Assembly: GCF_013328345.1 (NCBI RefSeq)
Contig: NZ_JABULX010000013.1
Coordinates: forward strand, 1-64,000
Direction of reading: 5' to 3'
Source of the DNA: Marinifaba aquimaris
GTDB lineage: Bacteria > Pseudomonadota > Gammaproteobacteria > Enterobacterales > Alteromonadaceae
Length of the DNA stretch: 64,000 nt
Position numbers and translations under genes: made by a program. Positions 1-9,304 of the stretch are shown in pieces. The notes under the pieces were generated by a model. The model was not told the DNA's origin and did no database searches. It saw only the letters and a program-made list of their open reading frames with translations. Numbering within the stretch: position 1 is the first letter of the stretch; every line of letters begins with the position of its first letter.

Positions 1-209
1 GTTCAATGACAGATGGTTATGACTGCTATCAAAATGCACTGGCTGAGAGAGTAAACGGTATTCTTAAAAACGAATACTTGTTAATGAAACCAAATAACCT
101 AAATGAGGCAAGGGAAATGGTAAAACAATCAGTCGATTTATATAATCAACAAAGGCCACATTCGGCCTTAAAATACAAAACGCCCGATGAAATTCATCAG
201 GCGTTTTAA
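1..209 (+). CDS. IS3-family transposase (OrfB), C-terminal fragment cut by window edge
   Basis: Only the last 69 or so residues are visible; the reading frame is open to the left edge, so this is a partial gene. The residues around NALAERVNGILKNEYL and the RPHSALKYKTPDEIHQAF ending are characteristic of the C-terminal end of the DDE integrase (rve) domain of IS3-family OrfB. The conserved Glu of the DDE triad is probably the E of ALAERVNG. A terminator-like inverted repeat overlaps the stop codon (positions 177-206). Whether the element is complete cannot be judged because OrfA and the left end lie outside the window. Confidence 0.85.
   Translation, partial: SMTDGYDCYQNALAERVNGILKNEYLLMKPNNLNEAREMVKQSVDLYNQQRPHSALKYKTPDEIHQAF
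177..207 (+). terminator. Hairpin overlapping the transposase stop codon
   Basis: AAAACGCCCGATGA is followed after two bases by a near-perfect inverted copy ending in CGTTTT, with one mismatch. The stop codon lies within the right-hand T run. Such hairpins commonly end IS3 transposase transcripts and also attenuate read-through. Confidence 0.5.
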
Positions 210-216
210 TCAAAAA

Positions 217-242
217 AGTGTCAACCCATACTAGGATGGGTC
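217..242. mobile_element. Putative right terminal repeat of the IS3-family element
   Basis: Between the transposase stop and the convergent pseudopilin operon is a short segment ending ...CTAGGATGGGTCA. On the opposite strand it begins TGACCC, in the style of an IS end. The exact tip is inferred because the left end and the target duplication are not in the window. It lies only about 20 bases from the stop codon of the choice-of-anchor-A gene. Confidence 0.4.
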
Positions 243-261
243 ACTTTGATAAGCTTTCAAC

Positions 262-1875
262 TTAATGGAAGCTATATTTACTCGAAAATTTAAATGAAAA
301 ACTTTGAATACTCGTACAGGTTGAGTTGTTATCCGAAGCTTTCACTGTAACGAGGTACTCTCCAAGGTACGGTACTTCTAATGTTATATTACCCACTGTA
401 GCTCCAATTGCTGCACTTGAATCGCCTACAGCTAATGGAAATGCTTCATTTTTTAGTAACCCATCAAAGTTTTTATACCAAGTAGTTTTCAATATTTCGT
501 AGGTATAAGTCGATGTACCCGTTGAAGAGATACTACTCGTACTGACAGTGTAAGGAAACACTTTCTCAAGGTCATTGTATTCTGTTTTACCTACCAAATC
601 GATATCAAACTCATTACCGGCAGGACAGCCTGCAGAAGAGATACTTCCACTAAAGCCTGAACTAGATGCCGTTGCATTACCTTTTAAAGTGTCAACGATA
701 ATTGGGCCTGTTGCATTACCAGATGTTAGGTCTACCTTGGCAGCCGGTGCTAGTAACATACCGTGCATGGCAGGTGATTTAATGGATTTTGCACCAGTAA
801 AGTTCAAAATAACTCTAGATGCGAAAGTTGGAGACGTCTCAATTACAGTGTAGCCACCGGAAGTGACTGGGGGTTTACAGTCATGGTAGTCTAAAAAGCC
901 AGAGCCAAAAGTAAAGCCAGCTCTCTCTGAACAATCGGTAGGGTTTGTAGCACCTGTCATGAAAGGCAGCGATGATTGATTCGTTATATCTATATCTTGT
1001 CCAGCAGCATCAATTACGTTAATGATGATTGAAACACCATCTGGTTGCCCATCAGTATTGACATCCATAGACTGTATTTCAGTTTTAGTAAAACCGTTTG
1101 GCTCTATACTCCAGTTGCTTTGAGTAAGTTGTGCAAGGGTAACATAAGCAACTTGAATGCCTGATTTTTGACCATCATCATTTAGTGTTAGTTGACAACC
1201 CCAGCCAAAACAATCTAAAGCAGTATTTGATGGGTAAGCAGTAGGGTCGTTTAAGGTTGAACCTAGATCGAATAAATTTAATCTATCGCTATCTTTAATT
1301 CTAAATTTATAAGTCAATCTGTCAGGGTCATTGATACAGTCTGTATCCGATACTTCGGTACCTGTATTACTATCAAAACAGGCCATAAAATAAGGCTTAG
1401 TTTGATGATAGGGCGTTGATAGGCTGTTTTCCCAATCAATTGAATAACAATTGGCTTGATCATCAGATGGGCGACCACAAATATTGAGCTTACCTTGATC
1501 AATATAGGGCTTACCGACGATACCAATATCAGATACAAGGGTTAACTTTCCACCCTGCCATAAATGCCCTCTGTTAAGCAAAATCGGAGCTGAGCCTTGA
1601 ACTTCTACATCACCACCTGCAACTAACACCCAAGGCTTGGTTTTGAGAGGATCATAAGGGACGTTACCGCCAATTGTGTTTTTGGTAATGACGTCACCGT
1701 TTATTAATGTACTACTATGAAGAGCATTAGTTGTTGCCGACTCAACTGTATCGTCATAATCACCTAACACAATTACACCAAATTCAGAAGTTAGGCCAAG
1801 ATCAGCAGCAAAAGGGACTGAGGGAACGAATAAAAGGCTTGATGTTATTATTGTATTGAGAGCTGTTTTTTTCAT
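262..1875 (-). CDS. Secreted choice-of-anchor-A domain protein
   Basis: About 537 residues when started at the ATG at 1875. That start gives a clean signal peptide (MKKTALN..., hydrophobic core, PFAADLG cleavage region). A GTG start at 1908 would add 11 residues in front of the signal and is less likely. The mature N-terminus (FGVIVLGDY, then INGDVITKNTIGGN and a VLVAGGDVEV segment) and the later GMLLAPAAKVDLTSG...GPIIVDTLKGNA segment match the beta-helical choice-of-anchor-A fold found in secreted or surface proteins. The C-terminal part looks like an Ig/PKD-like beta domain (YLGEYLVTVKASDNNSTC). No catalytic residues are evident. It is the last gene of a leftward set behind two pseudopilins, suggesting a surface-exposed or pilus-associated role, which is inference. 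Confidence 0.7.
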   Translation of the reverse strand: MKKTALNTIITSSLLFVPSVPFAADLGLTSEFGVIVLGDYDDTVESATTNALHSSTLINGDVITKNTIGGNVPYDPLKTKPWVLVAGGDVEVQGSAPILLNRGHLWQGGKLTLVSDIGIVGKPYIDQGKLNICGRPSDDQANCYSIDWENSLSTPYHQTKPYFMACFDSNTGTEVSDTDCINDPDRLTYKFRIKDSDRLNLFDLGSTLNDPTAYPSNTALDCFGWGCQLTLNDDGQKSGIQVAYVTLAQLTQSNWSIEPNGFTKTEIQSMDVNTDGQPDGVSIIINVIDAAGQDIDITNQSSLPFMTGATNPTDCSERAGFTFGSGFLDYHDCKPPVTSGGYTVIETSPTFASRVILNFTGAKSIKSPAMHGMLLAPAAKVDLTSGNATGPIIVDTLKGNATASSSGFSGSISSAGCPAGNEFDIDLVGKTEYNDLEKVFPYTVSTSSISSTGTSTYTYEILKTTWYKNFDGLLKNEAFPLAVGDSSAAIGATVGNITLEVPYLGEYLVTVKASDNNSTCTSIQSFSFKFSSKYSFH

Positions 1876-1900
1876 ACTGAACTTATTAGTTAAAATTGTC

Positions 1901-2506
1901 TTAAACACAATCTATATCTTGAGCTTGGGCAGTCATACCATTTGACCAAAACTCGTGTTTGCCATCATCATTGATATCTGCGGACGATCTGGGGCGACCA
2001 CCCAAATTGATTATCACAGCCCTTGAATGATTAGCTACATTATTAGCATTCGTGCTATGCGGACAGAATTCAAAACGGTAAGGTAAGCCATTTAATTCTT
2101 GGTTACTATACGTGCCATCCATGGTGTAACTGAAACTTGTTGCAGGGAAAAATAAATTACCAAATTCAACCAGTTCATTTCGAACAAATAAAAGTTTGTC
2201 GTTATCTTGGGTAAATGCACCATCAGCATTACCATCTAAGAAAACCATATAGCCCTCATTCCAGTCATTACCACATTCTGAAGAGTCATTTCTTGCTGCA
2301 AGGGGACAAATTGAGGCGGTAGTCTCGTAATTTATTGCGTGGTTACGCGTCGCGATGACATCTTTACTAATTCTGAGGATTTGCTCTTTGACAATGCTAT
2401 CACGCATTGCGTCTTGCATGCTTGGGATACCGATAGCTAGAGCCACCCCCATAATTGCTATCACGACCATTAGTTCTAATAGAGTAAAACCTTTATTCGC
2501 TTGCAT
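1901..2506 (-). CDS. GspH/FimT-family type IV pseudopilin
   Basis: 201 residues. The N-terminus is a class III prepilin signal: short basic leader, then GFTLLELMVVIAIMG, with processing expected between G and F by prepilin peptidase and E5 conserved. The rest is a GspH/FimT-type globular domain with Cys pairs (ICPL, CGNDWNEGY, FCPH, IDCV). The motif around NLGGRPR and DINDDGKHEFW is shared with the next pseudopilin upstream. A strong SD (AGGGGG) precedes the ATG. The stop lies 25 bases before the ATG of the choice-of-anchor-A gene, so the two are probably co-transcribed. It is likely a minor pilin of a type IV pilus-like machine; the rest of the machine is not in this window. Confidence 0.85.
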   Translation of the reverse strand: MQANKGFTLLELMVVIAIMGVALAIGIPSMQDAMRDSIVKEQILRISKDVIATRNHAINYETTASICPLAARNDSSECGNDWNEGYMVFLDGNADGAFTQDNDKLLFVRNELVEFGNLFFPATSFSYTMDGTYSNQELNGLPYRFEFCPHSTNANNVANHSRAVIINLGGRPRSSADINDDGKHEFWSNGMTAQAQDIDCV

Positions 2507-2626
2507 GCAAAGCCCCCTGATTGATACAACTGTTCAAAATTTAATTAAGCATTATTACAAACTTGTAAAAATATGTCACTAGGTTAAAGGTAATTTTAGT
2601 TTGTTTTTTGTACAATTTGCTGTCCG

Positions 2627-3181
2627 TTAGCTGCAGGTCAGATCACTTTTCTTATTGGAATAGTACTTTTCATCTACACCATCACCATCAATATCATATG
2701 AAGAACGAACTCTGCCTGCTAGAGAAACGATAAGCGCACGGCTCCAAATTGCTTTAGTATCTGTGGGTAAACAAAATTGAAATGTACCAGAGCCACTATC
2801 GAGCGTGCCAATACTATCAAATACTATTTTTTTGCCGCCGTTGTATTTCAAACTGAGGTTATTTGAAAGCTGATTCTTTACTAGTAATAGATCTGATTCC
2901 TCTGTAAATAACCCCATTTTTTGATTATCAACAAAAATACTATAGCCATTTTTCCAATTACTCTGACATTTACCGAATTTGTCTAGTGGGCAAACCGTAA
3001 CCCTTGTTCCTAGATGTATAGCTTGAAAGCGAGCATAGTTTAGTTGCTTTTTTAATGTGATGACCTGTTTATCAACCATATAGGTGTTTTGCATGTTTAG
3101 TAAGCTGGGCACACCAAGCGATAAACAGACAAAGAGAATTGCTAGTGAAATCAATACTTCTAGTAGTGTAAATCCTTTCAT
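2627..3181 (-). CDS. GspH/FimT-family type IV pseudopilin, paralogue
   Basis: 184 residues beginning MKGFTLLEVLISLAILF, a prepilin leader of only two residues before the G/F cleavage site, with Glu at +5. The C-terminal half repeats features of the downstream gene: VCPLDKFGKCQSNWKNGYSIFVD, FCLPTD, SLAGRVRSSYDIDGDGVDE and a terminal LTCS. The two are therefore paralogues of the FimT/GspH type. The gap to the next gene is 120 bases. It is first in the leftward operon, with an AAAGGG-like SD before the ATG. Confidence 0.85.
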   Translation of the reverse strand: MKGFTLLEVLISLAILFVCLSLGVPSLLNMQNTYMVDKQVITLKKQLNYARFQAIHLGTRVTVCPLDKFGKCQSNWKNGYSIFVDNQKMGLFTEESDLLLVKNQLSNNLSLKYNGGKKIVFDSIGTLDSGSGTFQFCLPTDTKAIWSRALIVSLAGRVRSSYDIDGDGVDEKYYSNKKSDLTCS

Positions 3182-3283
3182 TAAATTTAACCCTTTATTT
3201 TTGTTGTTATAAATTTAGAACAAGAAATGGGCAAATGAGCTAGCTTTGGTAGATCTTTATTTTATATAGGAAGGATTTTTTAT

Positions 3284-3314
3284 AACGTCCAAATCAAAGG
3301 TGAACTTGGACGTT
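3284..3314 (-). terminator. Terminator-like hairpin downstream of nadE
   Basis: AACGTCCAA and TTGGACGTT form a 9-bp inverted repeat about 30 bases beyond the nadE stop. On the minus strand it is followed by an A/T-rich run containing several T residues. It probably separates nadE from the pseudopilin operon transcribed in the same direction. Confidence 0.6.
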
Positions 3315-3343
3315 ACAAAATAAATAGCAATTGTAGTTAGGTA

Positions 3344-4177
3344 TTAATCGTAGATTGTTGCGATGGCTTGGCGCTTGTGTTGCGTTTTCATGTATATGTT
3401 GATTAATTTTTCAGCTGCATCTTTACTGATGGTTTTACCTTCGAGGAAATCATCAATTTGATCATAAGTAATACCCAGTGCATCTTCATCTTTTTTCTGT
3501 GGGCTCAAGCTTTCTAAATCGGCTGTCGGTGCCTTAAACACTAACTTCTCCGGTGCGCCTAAATGGCTTGCTATTTGTCTAACCTGACGTTTGTTCAAGC
3601 CAAATAACGGTGCAAGGTCACAAGCTCCATCCCCAAATTTCGTATAAAACCCCGTAATATTTTCTGCAGAGTGGTCAGTGCCCAGTACTAAACCTCTCAC
3701 TAGGCCTGCGACTTCGTATTGAGCAACCATGCGTGCTCTCGCTTTGACATTACCTTTGACAAAATCAACATGGCTTTCAGACTCAGGCATTAGACCAATT
3801 GCTTGCATCGCTGTCGTTGCCTCTTGGTGAATCGCATCACTGCCTGGTTTTACATTAATGGTGATCGTATGAGATGGCTGAATAAAAGTTAAAGCTTGTT
3901 GAGCATCGTCTTCGTCGGCTTGCACGTCGTAAGGTAACCTGACTGCTATAAATTGATAACTCTGGCTATTAGTTTCTTGGTTAAGCTCATTAATTGCAAT
4001 TTGGGCTAAGCGACCAAGTGTTGATGAATCGATACCACCACTAATACCTAATACTAAGCTCTTTAAACCAGATTGGGTTAGTTGATTTTTAATAAAATTA
4101 ACACGCCTTTGGATTTCAAGTTTGACGTCAATTTCAGGTAAAACTCGCATTTCGGCAACGATTTGATCTTGGTTCAT
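3344..4177 (-). CDS. nadE: NH3-dependent NAD+ synthetase
   Basis: 277 residues, the length of the single-domain ammonia-dependent enzyme (E. coli NadE about 275) without the N-terminal glutaminase domain of longer forms. It converts nicotinic acid adenine dinucleotide to NAD+ using ATP and ammonia. The ATP-pyrophosphatase P-loop SGGIDSS lies near residues 45-51. Other family features are [34 protein letters not shown] (about 165-190) and [17 protein letters not shown]. It is divergent from glnB across about 150 bases. A hairpin follows the gene. Confidence 0.95.
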   Translation of the reverse strand: MNQDQIVAEMRVLPEIDVKLEIQRRVNFIKNQLTQSGLKSLVLGISGGIDSSTLGRLAQIAINELNQETNSQSYQFIAVRLPYDVQADEDDAQQALTFIQPSHTITINVKPGSDAIHQEATTAMQAIGLMPESESHVDFVKGNVKARARMVAQYEVAGLVRGLVLGTDHSAENITGFYTKFGDGACDLAPLFGLNKRQVRQIASHLGAPEKLVFKAPTADLESLSPQKKDEDALGITYDQIDDFLEGKTISKDAAEKLINIYMKTQHKRQAIATIYD

Positions 4178-4303
4178 CCGATTATAATTCTCAAGGCTAT
4201 CAATAAAGGCCTAATTATAACAAAATTTGGAAAATAAACGCAGAAAAGACACATTTTTTCATTGCACTCCTTTGACTATGCTTTAAGCTAAATCTGTAGT
4301 TGA

Positions 4304-4663
<360 letters not shown>

Positions 4664-4678
4664 TTCGCTAAGTGATAT

Positions 4679-4703
4679 GTGGTTAGCAAACCGTGCTAGC
4701 CAC
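4679..4703. terminator. Hairpin between convergent glnB and the PilZ gene
   Basis: GTGGTTAGC pairs with GCTAGCCAC across a 7-base loop. It lies 16 bases after the glnB stop and overlaps the stop codon of the convergent PilZ gene. It could end both transcripts, though the T tract is weak. Confidence 0.45.
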
Positions 4704-7086
4704 TTGTATCGTACTCGAATGGAAGTAGGTGAGTATGACGCCACAACATAGAAGTGTCTAGCACCTCTACTATCCCCATTAACTGTTTCGCAAAATTTTC
4801 AATTTCAATTGCTTTGTGCGGGTTAAAAGCCTGAATGTATTTAAAGGCATCTGCTACACAATCTAAATTCATTTCATTGATACTTTGGATATTCATATAA
4901 AGACTCGCAAACTCTCCCGTTTTTAACGCGCCTCTGACATAATCAAGGGTTAATTTGGGGTTACCTCCTGCACGGGCATGTTTGGGGATATCAATTCTAT
5001 TGGGGAGTTTATTAAAGATAAGCTCATCGGATAACGCTTCTGCATTTTTACTAAAACGCGTCAGTGAGCGAATAAACGTTGGGTTGCGTTTAGGGTCATA
5101 TATTAATTGAAAAACTGAGATTTGATTGTCGCTAATCGGGGATTGTAACTCACTGAGTACTTGCAGCTCATTAACGGATTTACTCGATACTAAAATTCGA
5201 TTAAACCCAAGTAAGGCTTTATTATCTCGTAAAACGCCAAAAGCAATAGCTGGGTAAAAAGTAACAAATACAGTGCGTAGTGCTTTTTGCAAAAGGATAA
5301 ACTTGTCATATTTATCATTCACTTTTAATTTAGCTGCATTGGCTTTTAGCACTTTTTTTACAAAATCTGCCGTGGCGTGTTGGTTATTGTCATTCAATAA
5401 GCAAAGATGAGCTTGTTTAAGGGCTGGGTTTAAGCCGACAACTCGAAATTTAGCTTTACTAAGCATGTTTGCTCGGCCAAAGCGTTCAAAGCTGGGAATA
5501 CTGATCTCAACAATATCACCTTGTTCTAGCTGCTCTGTTGCTTTTAACTGTACTCGCATTCCATGACATGACAAATCCAGTGTCGAAGCTGCAAGCTTGG
5601 GTTGGTTGGGCTTATTTAAAACGGCTTGCGTTTGGAAAAAATACCTTACTTCGGCGCGTGCACAGCCTGGTTCAACATTGAGCGCTGAAAAGTTAATCGC
5701 TTTTAATTTAGGGCATGCAAATTCTGCTAAGTTATTTGCATCAATAGGGGTAGATGAAGGTTTTAACTTCATTAAACTCTCATGCTCAGACATTCTGTGA
5801 AGTAACACTAGATGATTGATACGTCCAAGAGGAGATAACGCGATATCTGCTTCTACTGCGGTTTTAAACCAATTGTGTTTTACTTGTTCTAATTGTGCTT
5901 CTGTAATTGCTAACTTTTGACAGGTAAACAATCCCAACTCGCCATTTGATTGGGCAAATTGGAAGAAACTTTCTAGTTTGCCTTTATTTGCCAAATTTTG
6001 TACTGATCTTGCATAAAAGCTAATTTTTCCTGCTTGTTTGATTTTTGCAACAGCGATGCACTCAGACCGATTTAGTGCTAACTCGGACCAAACTTTGACT
6101 AAAAACGTGTGAATGCGTTGAGCTTTAGTTTCATCGGCAAAGAAGTTCAAATCTTTTCTATTGAGTTGGTTGCATAAACCATGCCCCGCTTGACTGAGTT
6201 TGTCATCTTGGGCTGAGACATAAATAGAAAACCAGCCTGTCTTTTTGAGCAAATGATCTTCAATTAACCGAGATTCAACCATTTGACTTGCGTTAGTAAT
6301 ATCAACTTGAAATCGGGTTCGGTGCTCTTTGATAAATTTATCGAGAAATTGCGACCACTCAAAGTCGTTATCAACAAGTTGCAGACCTATTTTTTGAGTG
6401 CCGTCTTTTTCCGCTTTCGAGGCACAAAAAACTACTCTATATTTGTACTTAGCCGTTTGATTAAAAACGTAATCACGGGTTAAAGCGTGGAAGTTGACTT
6501 CGACAATACTGTCTTTTTGTACGCTACCAAAAGGCTCTACTTTTATTAGTAAGCCACTTCTTGAAATATTAGAGCTGAAAACTTGTAACTCATAACCGTT
6601 AGGCAGGAATAAACTCACAGGTTTTGAAAGGTAGATACGCTCTTCTAAACGACGAGTTGTCAGGCCAAGTTCTGTGATAGGTACTTCATACTGCTTGATT
6701 TTTTGCTCGTAAACGAATTGCTTTTCGAAAGCTTGATAATTAGCTTTGTCCTTAATACGTTCATACACACCTTCTGTGTATTGATCGCCAAAGCGTTCAA
6801 CTTCGATTAAAAATATTCGCTTAGCAATATCATCAAAGTAAAAGCGTTTGCCGTTCCATTCAAACTCTTCAACTCGGTAATCACTCTCATCTGTTAAATC
6901 GATGGTTCGTTCGAAAGGTTTAAATAATCGAGCAAGCTCAGACTTGATTTTAAACTGTTGGCCGCGATCAAGTTTAGCTGTTGATTTTGCAAACACTTGC
7001 TCGAACTTTTCAGTTTTGTAAGCAGTCACTAGTGAATCGGCAATTTTCTTTAAATTACCATCCAGTTGGTAAGCCTGACTCTGCAT
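4696..7086 (-). CDS. Large tandem PilZ-domain protein, probable c-di-GMP receptor
   Basis: 796 residues, no signal peptide or membrane segment seen. The first PilZ-type region has R146-x3-R150 (RRLEER) followed by N173-x-S-x2-G178, the two motifs that bind cyclic di-GMP in this family. A second copy lies around residues 470-560, with RAEVR and then D-L-S-C-H-G. The N-terminal 130 residues and the C-terminal 200 residues have no domain I recognise. Genes of this size with PilZ domains occur in Alteromonadales, but the output is unknown to me. It stands alone: convergent with glnB on one side and separated from serA by a strong terminator on the other. Binding of c-di-GMP is well supported by motif; any role in motility or adhesion is inference. 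Confidence 0.8.
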   Translation of the reverse strand: MQSQAYQLDGNLKKIADSLVTAYKTEKFEQVFAKSTAKLDRGQQFKIKSELARLFKPFERTIDLTDESDYRVEEFEWNGKRFYFDDIAKRIFLIEVERFGDQYTEGVYERIKDKANYQAFEKQFVYEQKIKQYEVPITELGLTTRRLEERIYLSKPVSLFLPNGYELQVFSSNISRSGLLIKVEPFGSVQKDSIVEVNFHALTRDYVFNQTAKYKYRVVFCASKAEKDGTQKIGLQLVDNDFEWSQFLDKFIKEHRTRFQVDITNASQMVESRLIEDHLLKKTGWFSIYVSAQDDKLSQAGHGLCNQLNRKDLNFFADETKAQRIHTFLVKVWSELALNRSECIAVAKIKQAGKISFYARSVQNLANKGKLESFFQFAQSNGELGLFTCQKLAITEAQLEQVKHNWFKTAVEADIALSPLGRINHLVLLHRMSEHESLMKLKPSSTPIDANNLAEFACPKLKAINFSALNVEPGCARAEVRYFFQTQAVLNKPNQPKLAASTLDLSCHGMRVQLKATEQLEQGDIVEISIPSFERFGRANMLSKAKFRVVGLNPALKQAHLCLLNDNNQHATADFVKKVLKANAAKLKVNDKYDKFILLQKALRTVFVTFYPAIAFGVLRDNKALLGFNRILVSSKSVNELQVLSELQSPISDNQISVFQLIYDPKRNPTFIRSLTRFSKNAEALSDELIFNKLPNRIDIPKHARAGGNPKLTLDYVRGALKTGEFASLYMNIQSINEMNLDCVADAFKYIQAFNPHKAIEIENFAKQLMGIVEVLDTSMLWRHTHLLPFEYDTSG

Positions 7087-7186
7087 CTCTTTCTTTTATA
7101 AGTATTTATTTAATAACTTAACAGTATAGGGTAATAAATCAACAGTTGAAAAGAGGGAGAAAAGTTTTACCAAGGAGTAAATACAA

Positions 7187-7210
7187 TAAAAGCGCCATTA
7201 GGCGCTTTTA
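7187..7210 (-). terminator. Strong intrinsic terminator after serA
   Basis: AAAAGCGCC-ATTA-GGCGCTTTT forms a 9-bp GC-rich stem flanked by A and T runs, so it can work on both strands. It lies about 25 bases past the serA stop and upstream of the PilZ gene. A second perfect inverted repeat, ATCAGTA-TG-TACTGAT (7220-7235), sits next to the stop codon. Confidence 0.85.
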
Positions 7211-7234
7211 TTTGAATCAATCAGTATGTACTGA

Positions 7235-8464
7235 TTAGTGTAATACGCGGGCGCGAATCGTACCTTCAATTTGCTTTAATTCAGCTAATGCAGCTTGAGA
7301 GTCAGCAGTGTCAACTTCAACTACTACATAACCAATATCCGCATTGGTTTGTAAGAACTGAGCAGAGATATTAATACCTTTGTCAGCAAATGCTAAGTTG
7401 ATTTGTGTTAATACACCAGGCTTGTTTTTGTGAACGTGCAGTAAGCGGCTGCGGCCTTCATGTGCTGGTAAAGATACTTCAGGGAAGTTAACCGCAGAAA
7501 GTGTAGAGCCATTATCGCTGTATTTTGCTAATTTCCCCGCTACTTCTAAACCGATATTTTCTTGTGCTTCTTGTGTAGAACCACCGATATGCGGCGTAAG
7601 AATAACATTGTCAAGGCCACGTAAAGGCGATTGGAACTCTTCGTCGTTACCTTTGGGCTCAACAGGGAATACGTCAATCGCGGCACCAGAAAGTTTATCC
7701 GATTGGATTGCTTCTGCTAATGCATCGATATCTACAACGGTACCACGAGATGCATTAATTAGGATTGAGCTGTGTTTCATCGCATCAATTTCAGCTGGAC
7801 CAAACATGTTTTGCGTTGATGCTGTTTCAGGCACGTGCAACGAAACGACGTCTGATTGTGCTAACATCTCATTTAACTTCTTAACTTGCTTTGCATTACC
7901 AAGCGGTAACTTATCTTCGATATCGTAGAAAATAACATTCATACCGATTGTCTCAGCTAAGATACCAAGCTGAGTACCAATATGGCCGTAGCCGATAATG
8001 CCTAATGTCTTACCACGCGCTTCGAAAGAGCCTACTGCTGACTTATCCCAACCACCGCGGTGTGCTTGAGCGTTTTTAGCAGGAATGCGACGAAGTAATA
8101 ATAAGATCTCACCTAAAACTAATTCAGCGACAGAGCGTGTATTTGAGAAAGGTGCATTGAAAACTGGGATGCCTAAGTTTTGTGCTGCTTGCAAGTCAAC
8201 TTGGTTAGTACCAATACAGAAACAACCCACTGCTGTTAATTTTTCAGCTGTTGCTAATACTTTCTCTGTTAAGTGTGTACGTGAACGAATACCGATAAAG
8301 TGAACGTCTTTGATTTTCTCAATTAGCTCATCTTCTGGTAATGACGTTTTAAGGTACTCAATGTTCGAGTAGCCATTACTGCGTAAGCTTTCTAATGCAG
8401 TTTGGTGAACGCCTTCTAATAAAAGGATTTTAATTTTATCTTTCGCTAATGAAAAATTGCTCAT
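7235..8464 (-). CDS. serA: D-3-phosphoglycerate dehydrogenase
   Basis: 409 residues, matching E. coli SerA (410). It performs the first step of serine synthesis, NAD-dependent oxidation of 3-phosphoglycerate. The Rossmann motif LGIIGYGHIG lies near residues 155-164. The R (NASRGTVVDIDAL), E (DVFPVEP) and catalytic His (LTPHIGGSTQEAQ) segments are present. A C-terminal ACT domain (LLHVHKNKPGVLTQINLAF...ADIGYVVVEVD) is the serine-feedback module. It follows rpiA by about 70 bases on the same strand, the conserved gammaproteobacterial order rpiA-serA. Confidence 0.97.
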   Translation of the reverse strand: MSNFSLAKDKIKILLLEGVHQTALESLRSNGYSNIEYLKTSLPEDELIEKIKDVHFIGIRSRTHLTEKVLATAEKLTAVGCFCIGTNQVDLQAAQNLGIPVFNAPFSNTRSVAELVLGEILLLLRRIPAKNAQAHRGGWDKSAVGSFEARGKTLGIIGYGHIGTQLGILAETIGMNVIFYDIEDKLPLGNAKQVKKLNEMLAQSDVVSLHVPETASTQNMFGPAEIDAMKHSSILINASRGTVVDIDALAEAIQSDKLSGAAIDVFPVEPKGNDEEFQSPLRGLDNVILTPHIGGSTQEAQENIGLEVAGKLAKYSDNGSTLSAVNFPEVSLPAHEGRSRLLHVHKNKPGVLTQINLAFADKGINISAQFLQTNADIGYVVVEVDTADSQAALAELKQIEGTIRARVLH

Positions 8465-8532
8465 AATTCTCTTTGCCGTTATTCGTTTTTATACAGTTAA
8501 AAACAAGAGTTAAAATAATAAAATGGGTTTGA

Positions 8533-9189
8533 TTATTCGACGGTATTAACGCCGTTATCATCGGCTACCAATACAACATCTGCGCCACGGTGGGCGAATA
8601 AGCCGTTGGTTACGACACCAACCACTTGATTTAATGCTTTCTCTAAAACCATAGGTGCATCAATACGCATGTTGTAAACATCTAATATCACATTGCCGTT
8701 GTCAGTGACGACGCCTTCACGATAAACAGGGTCCCCACCAAGTTTAACGATTTCACGTGCAACATAGCTGCGCGCCATCGGAATAACTTCAACGGGTAAT
8801 GGAAACTCACCTAAAGTTTCGACTTGCTTTGTGTCATCGACGATACAAATGAATTTTTTTGCTACCGCAGCAACAATTTTTTCACGTGTTAAGGCCGCAC
8901 CACCGCCTTTAATCATGCATTTATCTGCGTCAATTTCATCAGCACCATCAACATAGATATCCATCATATCGACAGAATTCAGATCAAAAACGGGAATTCC
9001 CATTGCCTTTAATCGCTTCGTTGATGCTTCTGAGCTTGATACTGCACCTTCAATGTCCAGTTTTATCGGCTCTAATGCATCGATAAAATAATTGACCGTT
9101 GAACCTGTACCCACACCAATAATAGTGCCGGGTTCAACATATTTGATCGCAGCTTCAGCTGCAGCGCGCTTTTTATCGTCTTGAGTCAT
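8533..9189 (-). CDS. rpiA: Ribose-5-phosphate isomerase A
   Basis: 218 residues from the ATG at 9189, giving [14 protein letters not shown], which aligns with the start of E. coli RpiA (219 aa). A longer reading to 9240 adds 17 residues without family support. It interconverts ribose-5-phosphate and ribulose-5-phosphate in the pentose phosphate pathway. Conserved segments are [15 protein letters not shown] (substrate phosphate loop), [20 protein letters not shown] with the catalytic Glu/Lys region, and [11 protein letters not shown]. It lies between fau and serA on the same strand. Confidence 0.97.
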   Translation of the reverse strand: MTQDDKKRAAAEAAIKYVEPGTIIGVGTGSTVNYFIDALEPIKLDIEGAVSSSEASTKRLKAMGIPVFDLNSVDMMDIYVDGADEIDADKCMIKGGGAALTREKIVAAVAKKFICIVDDTKQVETLGEFPLPVEVIPMARSYVAREIVKLGGDPVYREGVVTDNGNVILDVYNMRIDAPMVLEKALNQVVGVVTNGLFAHRGADVVLVADDNGVNTVE

Positions 9190-9304
9190 ACGCAAATGCC
9201 CGTCTTTTTTGGAGCGCGGAGTATAGCAAAAAATGTGCAAATAGCCTACGACAAATATGTATTTTTGTTGAATAAAATTTGAATCAAAGTTAAATCTTAT
9301 TCAC

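Noticed and set aside
575-853. 92-residue plus-strand ORF
   Set aside because: Antisense to the choice-of-anchor-A gene, which has a signal peptide and recognisable fold.
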